From NCBI GenBank assembly GCA_947650285.1, contig CANTFL010001256.1, positions 434,001 through 498,000 of the forward strand: DNA of 64,000 nucleotides, given 5' to 3'. Position numbers and translations under genes: made by a program. Positions 22,901 to 37,000 of this stretch are shown here, piece by piece. Source of the stretch: Hyaloperonospora brassicae (taxonomy: Eukaryota; Oomycota; Peronosporomycetes; Peronosporales; Peronosporaceae). Within the stretch, counting starts at the first letter, position 1. The number at the start of each line of letters is the position of its first letter. The notes under the pieces were generated by a model. That model was not told the origin of the DNA. It saw nothing but the letters and a program-made list of their open reading frames with translations, and ran no database searches.

Positions 22901-24055
22901 GAACTGGAAAACTAGCGCATCGTACTCGTCGACGCTGCTGATATTGTTGATGATGCTTGCCGGTAAAGCTTGTCCAAAGAGTGCCGTGGGTCCGAGCAGG
23001 ATACGTAGAGAGTTGGATCCATTGCTTTCGCGCATAGCTAAATATGCCTTGACGACAGGGGCCATGAGTGCTGTGTTCGGGTATGCCAAGCGCACACTCT
23101 GACGCAGTTCAGAGTTTAGATAAACGTCAAGTCGCGATCCACGAAACTGGCGATGCGTGTGCGTGATACACAAAAAGTGCCACCTCCCCGGCGTGACGAG
23201 ATCCGGCACCTCAACGTGTCCGTCGTTCTTTCGCTTGTCAAAACTCGTGACCATCAACGACGAGCGCATGAAGGAGCACATGATGCCAACTCCTGTTTTG
23301 CCACAAAAAGTAAAGAGCGGCGCTGCTTCCTCGGGCAGCAGCTCAAACTTAATCCATGCGCAAAAGGTGTATCCATTGTTCGGAAACGCCGGGAGCACAG
23401 GCATCAACAACCCCGAGAACTCGCCGTTCAAGTCGAAAAAAGACGCGGGACCAAACGAGTCGCGCGCAATCATCTCGAGCGTCGACAAGTAGTAGCTGAC
23501 GGACTGATCATCGGGCGCCTCGTGTACCATGCGCTGACTGCGAAACACCGCGAGCATGGCCTGAATGTCGCCAATGCTCACCGAGTGGTAAGCCAAGTAG
23601 AGAAACACGCGCAGCAGTTTCTTGAGCACCGTGTGGGGCAGACTCGGGTCGGCAAAGAGACCGCGCTCACTCAGGAAGCGCAGGATCTCGCGCTGCAGAC
23701 CGGCAGTCGAACAGGCCTCGACATTGCCACAGCTGCTGCGCACGAGACTGATGAGCGCCTCCAGGGCTCGGAGCTGCTCGCTCTCTTCCAGCACGCCAAT
23801 GATGGTACTGAACAGTGTCTTGAGCCGTGACGGCCGCCGGATCTGCAGTCGTGTCGCGTCCGCATCGCTGTAGTCCTTCCCGCCCACTAATCGTGACAAC
23901 AATTGTATTGCAATAGCGACACACGGCACGACAATAGGACGTTAACTCACGCGAAAGATCATACATAGTCTATCCGCATCAGCACACATGAGAGCGTACG
24001 TACGCAGGTCCCGTAGGAAAGTGGAAACGGTCGATTGCGGCTCCCCCGCGCTCAT
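13912..24055 (-). CDS. giant BEACH/WD40 protein, neurobeachin/LRBA-like, 3,328 aa
   Basis: Proposed exons on the minus strand are 24055-23951, 23875-14530 and 14447-13912 (9,987 nt, a multiple of three). The 9.3-kb central exon is uninterrupted. Domains: a concanavalin/LamG-like stretch near residue 190 (FPNNGYTFCAWIKFE), long armadillo-like helical regions, a PH-BEACH domain at about 1950-2090 (KAYLVLPSGVLVHGALRIG, IYFVDGSSCFFGL), BEACH at about 2110-2385 (REISNFEYLMALNVSAGRSY, YPVFPWVINDY, ELTPEFFYLPELF), and WD40 repeats at about 2430-2890 (ILCMARSEDDF, SEDCTVSVWALSK, VVSASKDNVLLLH). Family members act in membrane trafficking, lysosome size and autophagy. The C-terminal exon is Ser/Pro-rich. 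The 3' splice (14530/14447) is well supported; the first acceptor (AAG before 23875) is the weakest point, because a nearer AG would break frame. Confidence 0.88.
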
Positions 24056-26185
24056 GTCGGTCACAAAAGAGGGGGTGAGTGGGGACGCCTCGTGCGACGC
24101 GATTGTGTGTGCGTGTGTCCCGCTCGCTCGCTCGCTCTCTCTCTCGCTCTCGCTCGTTTGCGCTCTTATTAAAGACTGATCCGTCCACGACACTTGTGTG
24201 AAGGCCTTGTTCCTCTCGAAATTGCATGGTATACAAACACCAAGTCATCGAGCCGCACGCGTCGCCTCCTTTTTGTGCGAATTCGATTTTGGGGGCAAGA
24301 AATGGGTACACCGGGACACGAGAGCTGCTCGACGGACGCAAAAGCGTTGACCACCAGATCTGTAAAGTGCCTTCAGGTCCTTTAACTCGGTGTGCACACG
24401 CAGGAACAGCACTAAACGGATAGTAGAGCTCACAGCAGAAACAGCAACACCAGAGCGTGCAGTACCTTTGGCGCAGGCAGCAATGGATGTGCGTCTACAC
24501 TGGAAATGTCGGTGAAGGTGTCGCGCGGATCGCTCGCGTAACATTTGCACCGAGAGCTACATCTTCATCGATAGATGACATGGTACTAGCAATGGAGTTG
24601 TAGCTGCAGGTCGTCATAGTACGCCTCTGATCGACCGCCTGACCGTGTAACGTATGCGCTCGATAGCTCAAGGTGGACTACCGATGAATGGCCCCAGCTA
24701 CGCGATGTTTCCGACGGATCTGTGCGCGGGGGTTCGTGCTGACACAAGTGCTTGACGACTGGCAACGACAATGATTGACCGCCACTAGTCTACGCTTACG
24801 TCTATTGAACAGCAAAGTACTGCATTTGGTTTCGTGGTAGGATCGCAGCGGGTTTGTCGTCATGTCTTTCGGACCAGCAGGGCGCAAAGCTGCTCGAGAT
24901 ACTTTCGATCGTGTACCAGCTATCGCATCGCTACCTTCTCATCGTCCCTGACGCCTGATTTAGACCGGCAGGCACATTCGATAGCTGCAACTCACCCGCT
25001 ATCTGCATGTTACGCTTTACGTCGTGCCGAGACTGGTGGTCATGCTCGCAGATACCATACCACGCAGGGACTTCCTGCTGAATCCGTTGCAGTGTGCACA
25101 AGCGTTTCGCTGGCGGGATAACATAGAGCGCCTCATCGGGAGCTCAAACCTGCGTCTGTCCCCACATGGCGTGCAGCTTGACCGCACTGCAGCGTGACTC
25201 CCGCGAGGATGTGATGGTGCGAGAGCGAGAGTCATCGCATGGAGACAACCACGCAAGTATCGTACTCCAACGCACCAAAACCACCCCCAATCAACTTGTT
25301 GCAGCACCCGCCATCGCCAATCGCTTCACGAATCAAACCAAACACGTCCGCCCACAGCCATTCAACAGAGTGTCGTGGCTTTGCAATCGCTGTCTCGTCT
25401 TTTACCTCTGCGAGCTAATGCAGACGCGTCTGATTGCAGTCGGCGATCACTACGAGCTCATCAGCAGCCACTTCTTCCTCTTTTGTGTTGCGTTCCTTCA
25501 CCGGTATCAACCGCACGAGGAAGCTGCTCCGTAGAAAAATGACGCGTGGTCGCACAGTCTGTGTGTACCATACGCATCGAGGTATTTGCACAGTACCCGC
25601 GTATCGCATTGACAATATGACGACACGCTTTCCGAGAAGAGAAAGAGAACGTTACCATTTTGTTCTTGGGATACCTTTGAGGCCGCAATCCATTCAGTCA
25701 GTGCTTGCGTTGATGGTGACTTTCGGCACAAAAAAGAGCTTTGGAAAAAGCGCCGGGTGCCTCAATTTCAGCAAACACGTCCTACCTGCACACATTGCTG
25801 CCTGTCAGTGGCATCAGTGTCCAGCACTGCACAAGTCTCGTTGTCGCAATCTACGGTGCTCCCTCCGATAGTCAAGGGGTCGATGGATGGAGAATTTCTG
25901 CGCGCTGGCAGAGGCCAGACCTTATCGGGTTGTTGCGCAGTGGCATTCATGTGTGGAGTCAGTTCATCAAACAGCGAACCGCAGGCAACAAAAGGAACGC
26001 CAGTATCTCATCGAGCCATAAACCAAACTGTACAAGACTGGAAATTGATTCCAAAGGTACTTGGCTACAGACTGGTTGACAAGACGCTTTACCTGAACGA
26101 TCCTTCCTCGACTCGGCACGTGCCGAAAGGTGCGAGACAACTTCAGACACGTTTGCGCCTATTTCCATCAGAATTGATGTCATGC

Positions 26186-26480
26186 TGAAGCTGTAGTTGG
26201 ATCGACAGCGTCTCCTTCACTGACAATGTTCCATCGCATGTCACAGATGACTTGACGCTTGCCATCTCAAAGCTCAGCCTCGATTGCTAAAAATGGCGGC
26301 CGAGACCCAGCCAATGCATGCCGGCGTCATCGCGGCACTCAGGCGGCGCTGCAACCACTACTATCAGCAAATGCGATTGATAGTGACGAATCTGGAGAGA
26401 TAGAGAACGTCTGCAAATTAGTTGACATGCCGTCACGCGCCAGTCGGCAGGAGCGTGGACCGAGATCTTGGTCATTACCG
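26186..26480 (+). pseudogene. relic pogo/Tigger-like transposase fragment
   Basis: The DDE signature survives in pieces. At 26222-26239 the frame reads DNVPSH, matching the second catalytic motif DNAPSH, followed by a decayed spacer. After a stop and frameshift, 26292 onward reads AAETQPMHAGVIAALRRR, matching the QPMDAGIIAAFKR third motif but with the catalytic aspartate replaced by histidine. The spacing between the two motifs is about as in the intact copy at 1463-1590. The first catalytic motif is not recognisable and no TIRs were found, so this is a dead copy, apparently of a related but different subfamily. Confidence 0.6.
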
Positions 26481-27110
26481 TTCACAATAGCTTGACCACA
26501 CGAAAACGTTTTCTTCATTCCGTGTCTATGTAGCTGATTTGGCGATGAAGAAAACAGTGATGGTTTGAAGAAGGATGAGGAGGTGGTCGTTGAACAGCAG
26601 CAGAAGCAGGAGCCGGGGCTAAGCTCGAACAGCTGCGTGATCGGACTTTCGTGTCGAATTTGGAGCGCCTTGGTCACATCGAAGAGGACGGCAGTGCTCA
26701 GCTGGAGCTGGACGGAAACGAGATTCCAGGAGAGGTCAGAGGAGGAGAAGAAGGACGAGAAAAGCAGTGAACCGGTCGAACATGCGGCATCCGTTGCAGA
26801 GAGATTCATCGACATTGGAACGATCGACGTCCCATGTGATGCTTGCAGCCTGCTCGATGTATCCCAGGAAGTCGCCGGGATGCAAATGAGCTTCTTTGCA
26901 GTCTCCGACTCGATACTTACAACGCACACAGCGCCCGATGCGTCCTTGACGTGTGGCTCAACCAGCGTTTCCTTCCCGACAAAGTCAAATCCAATCCATG
27001 ACCGTCGCGTTTGACCTGTCTTCTATCATGCTACGAACGAGCCGGATGGACGGATCCACACGAACAAGATTAGCATGTCTATCGTAGCATAAGCTTGTAC
27101 CTTTGCAGTT

Positions 27111-27182
27111 ATTGAACAAGACGCCAAAGTCACAAATTTGTAAACGCTATTGAACAAGACGCCAGTCACAAATTTGTAAACG
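27111..27182 (+). repeat. tandem duplication of about 37 bp
   Basis: The stretch ATTGAACAAGACGCCA...CACAAATTTGTAAACG occurs twice in direct succession, starting at 27111 and 27149, differing by a 2-bp indel. Confidence 0.85.
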
Positions 27183-28210
27183 GCTGTTTACTGAAGGGTG
27201 TAACTAAATGGAGGACAACGTATCGGAAGAAGCGCACGAGTCCACCAATGTCCGTGCTTGTGTCAGATGAGTGCTACGAGCTGACCCTGCAGGATCAAGT
27301 GAGTACCACTCGTCCCATCCGCAGTGGCGCTGCGCTCGAGTGGGCAGCAGGTTATGCGAAGAATGACCTTTGCCTCTATCGGTTTACACACCGGTGAAAA
27401 GACTGTGCATCGGAACTAGTGAATGGACGAGACCTATCGACGACTATCTGACAGAAAACGAGGAAAAGCAAGAAGGACTGCACTGGCGCGGCATGGAAGC
27501 TCACGGTTTTATTGGTGCTTAGGAGGCCTACCCTTCGTTACACGCGGACGGGCCCGTAAAGCATTGACTTACGCGAACGAGTGTGAGACAGTGCTTTGCA
27601 ATCATAACTGACGTATGCGACCATGCTAAACAAAGAGATTAGGTAGTCAGTAGACGTGAGTAAACAAAGGCTTCGAGCACCAGAGAGTGGTCAGGACACT
27701 GTCGAGACTAGCCTACCGAACACGTTACAGCGCGTTGCAAACGATGGAACGGAGAGCAAGTGAGCCACTTGCCGCTCGGGCCCACATAACTCAAAGAATC
27801 GACAACCACATATCGCGCAAATGACCGAAACGTTATGCTTCTCATTCAGACGGTTCTGATCTACGAATAGATGGAGGCAAAAAAGGCATTGCTCGCGTCC
27901 ATGTCGCTGCATCTCTGAGCTCAAACAAAGGCCTTAAAACGGATCAGGCACTAACTACATATCCAGCGCGAAAGCCGCAGCGGCAGGTCAGGGACACTCG
28001 TCCTCATCACATCTGACGGCGTCGCCAATGGCAGTTGCGACTTGTTGTTCCTTTTCTCAGATGCATCCAGATCTTCCCGAATAGAACAAACCCACATACA
28101 CGACTGGAGGATGCATGTCGTGTTTATGCACCACAAACAGGTCCTTTGCCATTCGAGACATGACGTTACTGCAATAATGTGTACCACACCATTTTGACGC
28201 ACACACACAC

Positions 28211-29245
28211 ATGCTGCCGCACCGAGTTCCTGTGGCGACGACCTGGAGACAGCGCGCAATGCCGCGTCAGCGGGTCCTGTACCGCGTGCTGTGCGTCCTG
28301 ATTGTGGTAACGGCTCTTCAGACGCTTCGATTCGTGTATAGCAAGTGCGACACGCGTGCGCCCATGTCAGTGCTGCTGACCAAAACGTCGCGGATCCTCC
28401 AGCACCACGACGTCGAGTACTGGCTGGACAAGGGCACGCTGCTTGGTGTCCATCGCGACAAAGCGCTGATACCGTGGGAGTACGACGTGGATCTGGGCGT
28501 CATGAACGCCACGTGCAGTTCGATCGCAGCGCTAAAGAGCGAGTTCGAAGCTGTTGGGCTCGCGGCGTATGACCGCGAAGACGATATCCCGCACAAGGTG
28601 AAGCTCACGTACGACACGGAGAACCACGAGTTGTACTGGTCGGACTCGCGGCTGCATGATCCGTGCATCCGCGTGTATGACACGACGGACGTCAGCACGT
28701 GGGTGGACATATACTGGTACGTAGAGCTTACGCCCGAAGAAGTGGTAGCTGATCGCACAAACGTGCTGGTGCCGCCGGGCTATAATGGCAGCGACAGCCT
28801 CGTGTGCTGCTCCGAGGGGCTGCAAAACCATACGGAGCACATGTGCTGTGGTGGCTGTGTGCCGAAAAGCTCGCTGTTCCCACTACAGCGCAAGCGCGTG
28901 AACGTACCTGACGGCGTCGAGCCTGTCCAGGAGCAGCCAGTACCAGCGGCAGTGTCACAGTATCTGTCGATCCAGTACGGTGAGGACGCACTTACAAGTC
29001 GTGAGATCAAGGTAAGACGACTGAGGTGTGGTGAAATGCATGGTGTTTCTTGACGACAGCGATGATAACACACTTGCTTGGGCTTTGTACGGCAGGGATG
29101 GAAGAGCGTAGTGTGTGGTTTCTGGACACGTCCGCTGCTATTCCTGGTGCATCTCGTCCTGCTCCTGAGCTTGTCGCTCGGTTTGGCAGTATGGTATCGA
29201 CGCGGATGCGTTGCCACAGGCTCCACGAAGAGGAGGAAGCTCTAA
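28211..29245 (+). CDS. LicD/fukutin-like transferase, membrane-anchored at both ends, 316 aa
   Basis: Exons 28211-29011 and 29096-29245 are joined by an 84-bp GT-AG intron. An N-terminal hydrophobic segment (VLYRVLCVLIVVTALQTL) suggests a type II signal anchor. The LicD/fukutin-type nucleotidyltransferase region begins at VEYWLDKGTLLGVHRDKALI, with WEYDVDLGV supplying the paired acidic residues expected at the active site. A cysteine-rich stretch (VCCSEGLQ...MCCGGCVP) follows. The second exon adds a strongly hydrophobic helix (LLFLVHLVLLLSLSLGLAVW) and a short basic tail. Relatives transfer phosphocholine or ribitol-phosphate to glycans in the Golgi. The acceptor here is unknown. Translation could also begin at 28259 (MPRQRVLYR). 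Confidence 0.8.
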
Positions 29246-30080
29246 GACAGAGACAGATCGAGACAGCACGCCGTCACCAGGTCTAGCCATGAACATGAAC
29301 GTGTACGTCTGGATTGCATCTATTGGCACGGACGTCCGACCTGTTTCCTAGCAGAGTGCTCAATCGCGTGCGCTGCACTAACTCACCATAGTCTGCACCG
29401 CCCCCTGGCAGCCTCCAGCAAACGCACGCACGCCAAAGAGGGACAGGGACCAGCACTTGACAAAGACGCAACGCGGCGGTATCTGAAGATCGTGTCGATG
29501 GACAAACCGCTACTTGTTCTTCTTTGGTTGCAATGAGCGGTTTCGGGCGGCCTTTCGTGGGCCGTCGTGCGTGGCTTTCGTTCGCGTGTTACAACGCACG
29601 GTCTGGTTTTCGCCGTTTTCCGTGCTTTTTCGCCATGTAGAGTACCGCAGACAACGCGTCGATGCATCGCGTTTGACAGTGTATCCGATTCTACGTTTGC
29701 CGTCGCGCGCTTGTCGCCTCCAGCGGGTCTTGCTTCTCGACTATTCTGCGCTCTCTGCTGCTGAACAGGTACCGCTTTGGGCGTGCCGTCAGATATCGCT
29801 TTTCTCAGGGTATTCGATCTCCGCATCGCCTCGGTCGCCCGATCGACCGGCGCCGCCTCTCTCTACCGCCCGCCACGACACGACCGACAACCGACTGCAG
29901 TCATATTCCAAGTTCACTCGTCCAACACAAGTGACCGCAGACGACGTCGTCGTAGAAGTGGCCTCTCGTCCGACACGTACACACCCACACAACAGACGTA
30001 CCACGTCCAAGAACGTAGTCAAACCCACATACCCACATACCCACACGTACCCACATACTCACACACACGCATAGGCTCTG
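29246..30080. other. intergenic region upstream of the PHTF-family gene
   Basis: No gene is supported. A degenerate (CCCACATA)n repeat at about 30,022-30,072 ends directly before the PHTF start codon and is likely in its 5' UTR. Confidence 0.6.
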
Positions 30081-32530
<2,450 letters not shown>

Positions 32531-33132
32531 GAAATGCGGAGAAGAGGGTTCGGCTTCCGACGAACGTCGTGAGCCAAGCGCGGTGCACGACGCGAAAGAA
32601 AACGAACGAGATGGACAGGCAGGTTGAACTGACGAAACAGGACGCATTATCGGATCTTGAGTATCCGCGTTGGCTGCGATTTGCTGCTAGAGTGGCAGCA
32701 CAGTTGCATCGCCGTATCGCGCGTCTTGATTCTTCTGGCCTGTCGAAGCGACAGCGCCTGAACGGTAGTACGTGGCGCATTGTGAGGCATAGAAAACAAT
32801 ACATGTGCTACACACGGGTGGATTTATCCATCTCGCTGTCTGCTTTGCATCATCAGCTCTTCTTATGGCACATGTACGTACCACGTCGATGTCTTCACAT
32901 GGAACTATTCGATTACCATGACGCGCACAGGAATAGCAGCAGAGTTGTACCCACTGCCGATAGATGCAGAAGAACACACCGTACACGAGTCACGCGTGGC
33001 GCAGAGTGAAAAGTGAATTTTATGAGTTATTGCGCTTAAGTTACCTCCTACAGAGGGGACGCGAGTCTTCCGCTACAACGCGCGCGCGCGACAGAGAGGA
33101 AGGGAACCCGCTGACGGTTAAATACTATGCAT
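32531..33132. other. convergent intergenic region
   Basis: About 600 bp between the ends of the PHTF-family gene and the 314-aa minus-strand gene. No motif or repeat of note. Confidence 0.6.
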
Positions 33133-34077
33133 CTAGAATGGCGGGGTCGGGAACTCGCGCGACGTGCGCAGCAGCAGCGACTCGAGCTTAGACGGCTTCG
33201 TCGGACAAATGGGTGTCCGATCGACCTCTGCGTCGGCGACGCCCATGACCTGCGGCACGTCAGCGAACGACACGCGCACGGCCGAAGAGCTCTTGTGTTC
33301 CACTGTTGGCTTCTGCAGCGTGTCGACCATTGCGTGGTCGACTTTCAAGCGCTGGTACTTGAGCGTAAAGCGCTTCATGTACGAGTCCGCCGCGAGCAGG
33401 AACGGCAGCGCCTGTTCCGGTTTGTTCTCGTGCCAGAGCTGAGCGCCGCGGTCCCGGGCCACGGACATGGCGCGCCAGAGCACGGAGATGTCCCGACTGC
33501 TGGCGTCAAAGCCGCTCAGGAGCGGGAATTCACTGATGGCCGAGGGACTGCTGGGCGGCGACGTCACGGCCTCTTGCGCCTGAATGAGTGCCATGGTCCA
33601 CATCTGCTCGGCCTCCATGTGCAGCGTCTCGTTGCGCTCGGTCTGCGCCAATAGCTGCGCCATGCGGTTGCGCGCGAGCTCGAGGAACCGCACGCACGTG
33701 TGGGGCTCGTAGACGCCCATGTCGCTCAAGATCGCCAGCTCTTTGGCAATGGCAAACAAGTTGCGCTCCATCACGACGCTGTTCATGTCCGAGGCCCACG
33801 CCTCGACGAGGATCATCTTGAGCTTGAGCTGCAGCGAGAGGCCCATGAGGCTGCGGCGCAAGAGCTCGTCGCTCTTCTTGTTGGCAGTAGACGACACGGA
33901 CGACGACGTCGCTGGTGCGACTTGCGGCGTCTGCAATGCGCTGCGCACGGGACTCGACGACAGGTGCAGCGACGGCATGGCCAGGAGCTTGCTCGGGGTC
34001 ACGGGCTCGACGCTGCGACGGCGTTTCTTGCTGGCGGTTGCGGTCGTCGCGTCAACACGGTGGAGCACTGTCATCAT
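33133..34077 (-). CDS. unidentified helical protein, 314 aa
   Basis: A clean single-exon frame. The first 70 residues are basic and Ser/Thr-rich with KKRRRS (a possible nuclear localisation signal). A predicted helical core follows, from SDELLRRSLMGLSLQLKLKM through TCVRFLELARNRMAQLLAQ to MEAEQMWTMALIQAQEAV. A second helical stretch reads AMSVARDRGAQLWHENKPEQ, then ALPFLLAADSYMKRFTLKYQ, which looks somewhat like a MIT or TPR-type hairpin. The tail is Ser/Pro-rich. I do not recognise the family. High GC, codon use like its neighbours, and the absence of stops over 945 nt support a real gene. It is convergent with the PHTF-family gene. Confidence 0.7.
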   Translation of the reverse strand: MMTVLHRVDATTATASKKRRRSVEPVTPSKLLAMPSLHLSSSPVRSALQTPQVAPATSSSVSSTANKKSDELLRRSLMGLSLQLKLKMILVEAWASDMNSVVMERNLFAIAKELAILSDMGVYEPHTCVRFLELARNRMAQLLAQTERNETLHMEAEQMWTMALIQAQEAVTSPPSSPSAISEFPLLSGFDASSRDISVLWRAMSVARDRGAQLWHENKPEQALPFLLAADSYMKRFTLKYQRLKVDHAMVDTLQKPTVEHKSSSAVRVSFADVPQVMGVADAEVDRTPICPTKPSKLESLLLRTSREFPTPPF

Positions 34078-37000
34078 CGTAAGTGCGTAAGTTGCGCAGT
34101 GTGTTGCAATCGGCTTTTGGGTGGCGGCGGTGCGACTGTCCTTTTGTCTGGAAAAAGGAAGTGGGTGGGGTGGGCCTCTTGTTGCTCGATGGTCTGATGA
34201 TAGACTGGTGGACTGCTGGATAGTTAGTAGTCGGTCAGTCGCTGAGTCAGTCAGTCACTTTGTCACTCAGTCAGTCGGGTGGAATTGGCGATTCGATGGC
34301 TCGATCCGGTTGGGAGGCGACTGCGGGTTTTGAAAAGTGAGCGCACGGTTTGCAACGGTCTGTGGATTTTCCAGACCAGTCAGTCAGTCAGTCAGCAGGT
34401 CATTACAGACAGCCAGCGTTCGGCCGCCCGGAACGGTAACGGCCAGAGGCGGGCCACGAACGTCAGACCCGCCCTCGCGCGCTGTCACTGGTGGAGGCGA
34501 AAGAGCGGGTTCGCGCCCGCGGCGGGCTCCGGCTCCCTTGCCCGCCCCGAGCTGGCCACATGTCAGCATGGCACGCCGACCGTGGCGCCAGCAGACGGCG
34601 CGTTTTTCGTTTCGTACGACGCGCCGATTGAGCGCCGACTGGTTCTCTGTCGACTGTCTCGAGCTTTTCCCTTGCGGCGTTATTGGCGTTTGCCTGGTAC
34701 GAAAGAGAACACGAGCGAGTGGCGTTGTCGCTCAATACACGCTTTTGTGTATGCAAAAGCCGTACCTGCTTTAGACTCGATGGATGACGGCAGGTGGCAG
34801 TTGACCCTTTGTCTTGGGGGGTCGACAAGTCGCTGGCTTCGACCGTTTGCGACTGCCCGTCGGGCCGTTTCGTTCCAGCACATGTCCGACACGTGGATGG
34901 CTACTCGAAAGCGCAACGCATGGACGAGGAAAGTCGTCGTGGGTCTTTTTGATGGACTTGTTCGCTGCAACGCGACATCTGCCGAGTTTCTCTTCATCCT
35001 GACCTGGACATGTACGCGAAAGACATTTGCAGTCACTCTGACGGCTGCCGTCAGGACAAGACACGCCGGATGTAACTGCTCGAAACCGCTCTGATTAGGC
35101 ATCTGCCGTCCGACGCGCCACAGCGTTTGCAGCGGCGCTTCTACTCGGCGTTTCGAAGGGGGAGGTAGTACTTGCTGGAAACCGTCGCGTCCCACGAAGA
35201 CGAGAGAGAAGCGGGCGAGCGAGCGAGCCGATAGACACGACGACATGGACGGCGTATCCTAGCCATTGCCTCTTTTCTACCATGTCGACATGTTGTGGTC
35301 GCATGCTTCTCGTTTCTGCGCACGCGCTGCTATGGTGGAGCTCAGACGCAACTTGATTCAGAGAAAGGCTGTCCGCTTCCCTCGTCCGCATGGATGGGAT
35401 GCCGCTAGCAAATCGTTGAACGGCTCGACCAGTTCGCTTACCTCACGAGCATAATCGTCGAACGGCCCAACCACAACCAGAGAGAGCCGACCAACGGGCG
35501 ACTCAGTGCTGGCGACGCGCCCACGGGACGAGCTGAATCGACCGGATGGTGCTCGACATTTCTCACGACTTGTCATGTCTCCTTCTCGTTCCACTCGATT
35601 CATTATCAACAACACGTATCGTCAAAGATTCGGTTCCACTGCTCCGGATATGTATCAAGCCGGAACACACGCCGCCGGAGGCACAGCACAGGCTCTCGCT
35701 CGGTGCGAGCCATAGAGATGGCTACCGAGTGTCGTCGGCCGCGACATGTGCCGTCGTACCTTTTCGTAGGATGAACGCCCTTTTAATCCTTGCCGGATCT
35801 CGCGGACAATCGACGGCTCATCTGAGGGAGCCATGATGCGGTCGAGGGGATCAAGGTATTGTCACTGCCCTTTGCTCCATAGGCCGGCCATAGCGAGGTT
35901 TTGTCCAAGGAGGCCCTTCCCGAGCCCGACGCGTCTTGCGTAGTGGTCTGGCTTCCCGACGCCCATCGAGCTTCACGATCGTTGATGGTGCGGTGTACCA
36001 TGATCGTACGTACGACTTATGCTGTCGTGTGAACGCAATGGTTCTGGCTGGATTGGGTCCCTCCACAGGTGTACAGTTGAGCAGTGCAGATAGGTTCATG
36101 TCGTCCGGCCGGCAGCCACACTTGCGCATTTGCCGGTAGACGACAGAGGCAGAGCCTTCAGCTGATTTGCTCTTAAAGATGGACATGTGCAGAGAGAAGA
36201 TTGAGGTGAGCAATGCTCTCGATACCACGGCGCGTAGTTGCATTGGGTCGGTCCTTTATCAAGCCAGGAGCAGTAGAATTCAGTCAAGGGGTCTTATCTT
36301 TCGAAACGCATTTTGACGTCCACAGTTGCTGACGATGTAGACATATTTCAACTTGGAAACAGCAACACCTATCTGTTGTCTTATAGATAGAGAAGTCTTC
36401 TGGCACGACAAGCGCACTGGTTATAGGGGACTTTATCACAAACGAAGGAGTCAGAAATCGTGTTGCGGTGCAATCCTCATGTACCAGCCCATCAACAAGC
36501 CGAAAGGATTTGAGGCTGCTTCGTCGCATACGAGTTGATGACGAGCCTCAGCGCTAGTCCGGACACCGTGAAAGGGCGACAACCTCTGCTCTGGACCAGA
36601 CCTGGTCATTTCACATATGCGACAAGCCGCTGAAACAGAGAATGGCGGAGACCGTCAACAATTGTGAGCAAGATTTGTGTTGCAACGGAGCAAACGCTAA
36701 GAAGCGAATGAAGACAACGACGCTTGAGCGAGTAGGTATACGCTGCATGCATAGTGAACAACTTACTTGCATTCGACGGCTTTGGTTGCTGCATATGTAT
36801 ATCGATGATGATTGAAGTATACATTTGTCGATTTGGAACGCCGGGAGGCTTGATCCCATACCGCTACCGTCAATCACCAGAGACGTGAGAGTAGTGTGGA
36901 ACGTACGCGGAACGCGAGCAAACGTACTGAGACACCGATGGTCTATCGATCCGTGATGTCGCAGGACCTCCAAGTCGCATGAAATCCTGATGTTAGCAGT

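Larger units (their letters stand above)
24056..28210. other. long intergenic region with transposon relics
   Basis: No intact gene is visible in these 4.2 kb. A (GCTC)n/(TC)n microsatellite occupies 24,121-24,155 just upstream of the BEACH gene. A relic pogo transposase is recognisable at about 26.2-26.5 kb and its decayed flanks may extend over 25.7-27.0 kb. The remainder (24.2-25.7 and 27.2-28.2 kb) shows only short frames without recognisable motifs. Confidence 0.6.

Noticed and set aside
25166..26188. Plus-strand frames upstream of the relic transposase as a gene
   Set aside because: Short, broken, without domain; likely flank of the dead pogo copy.
34279..35246. Overlapping long frames on both strands
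   Set aside because: Neither translation shows a domain, and simultaneous openness on both strands is explained by base composition.
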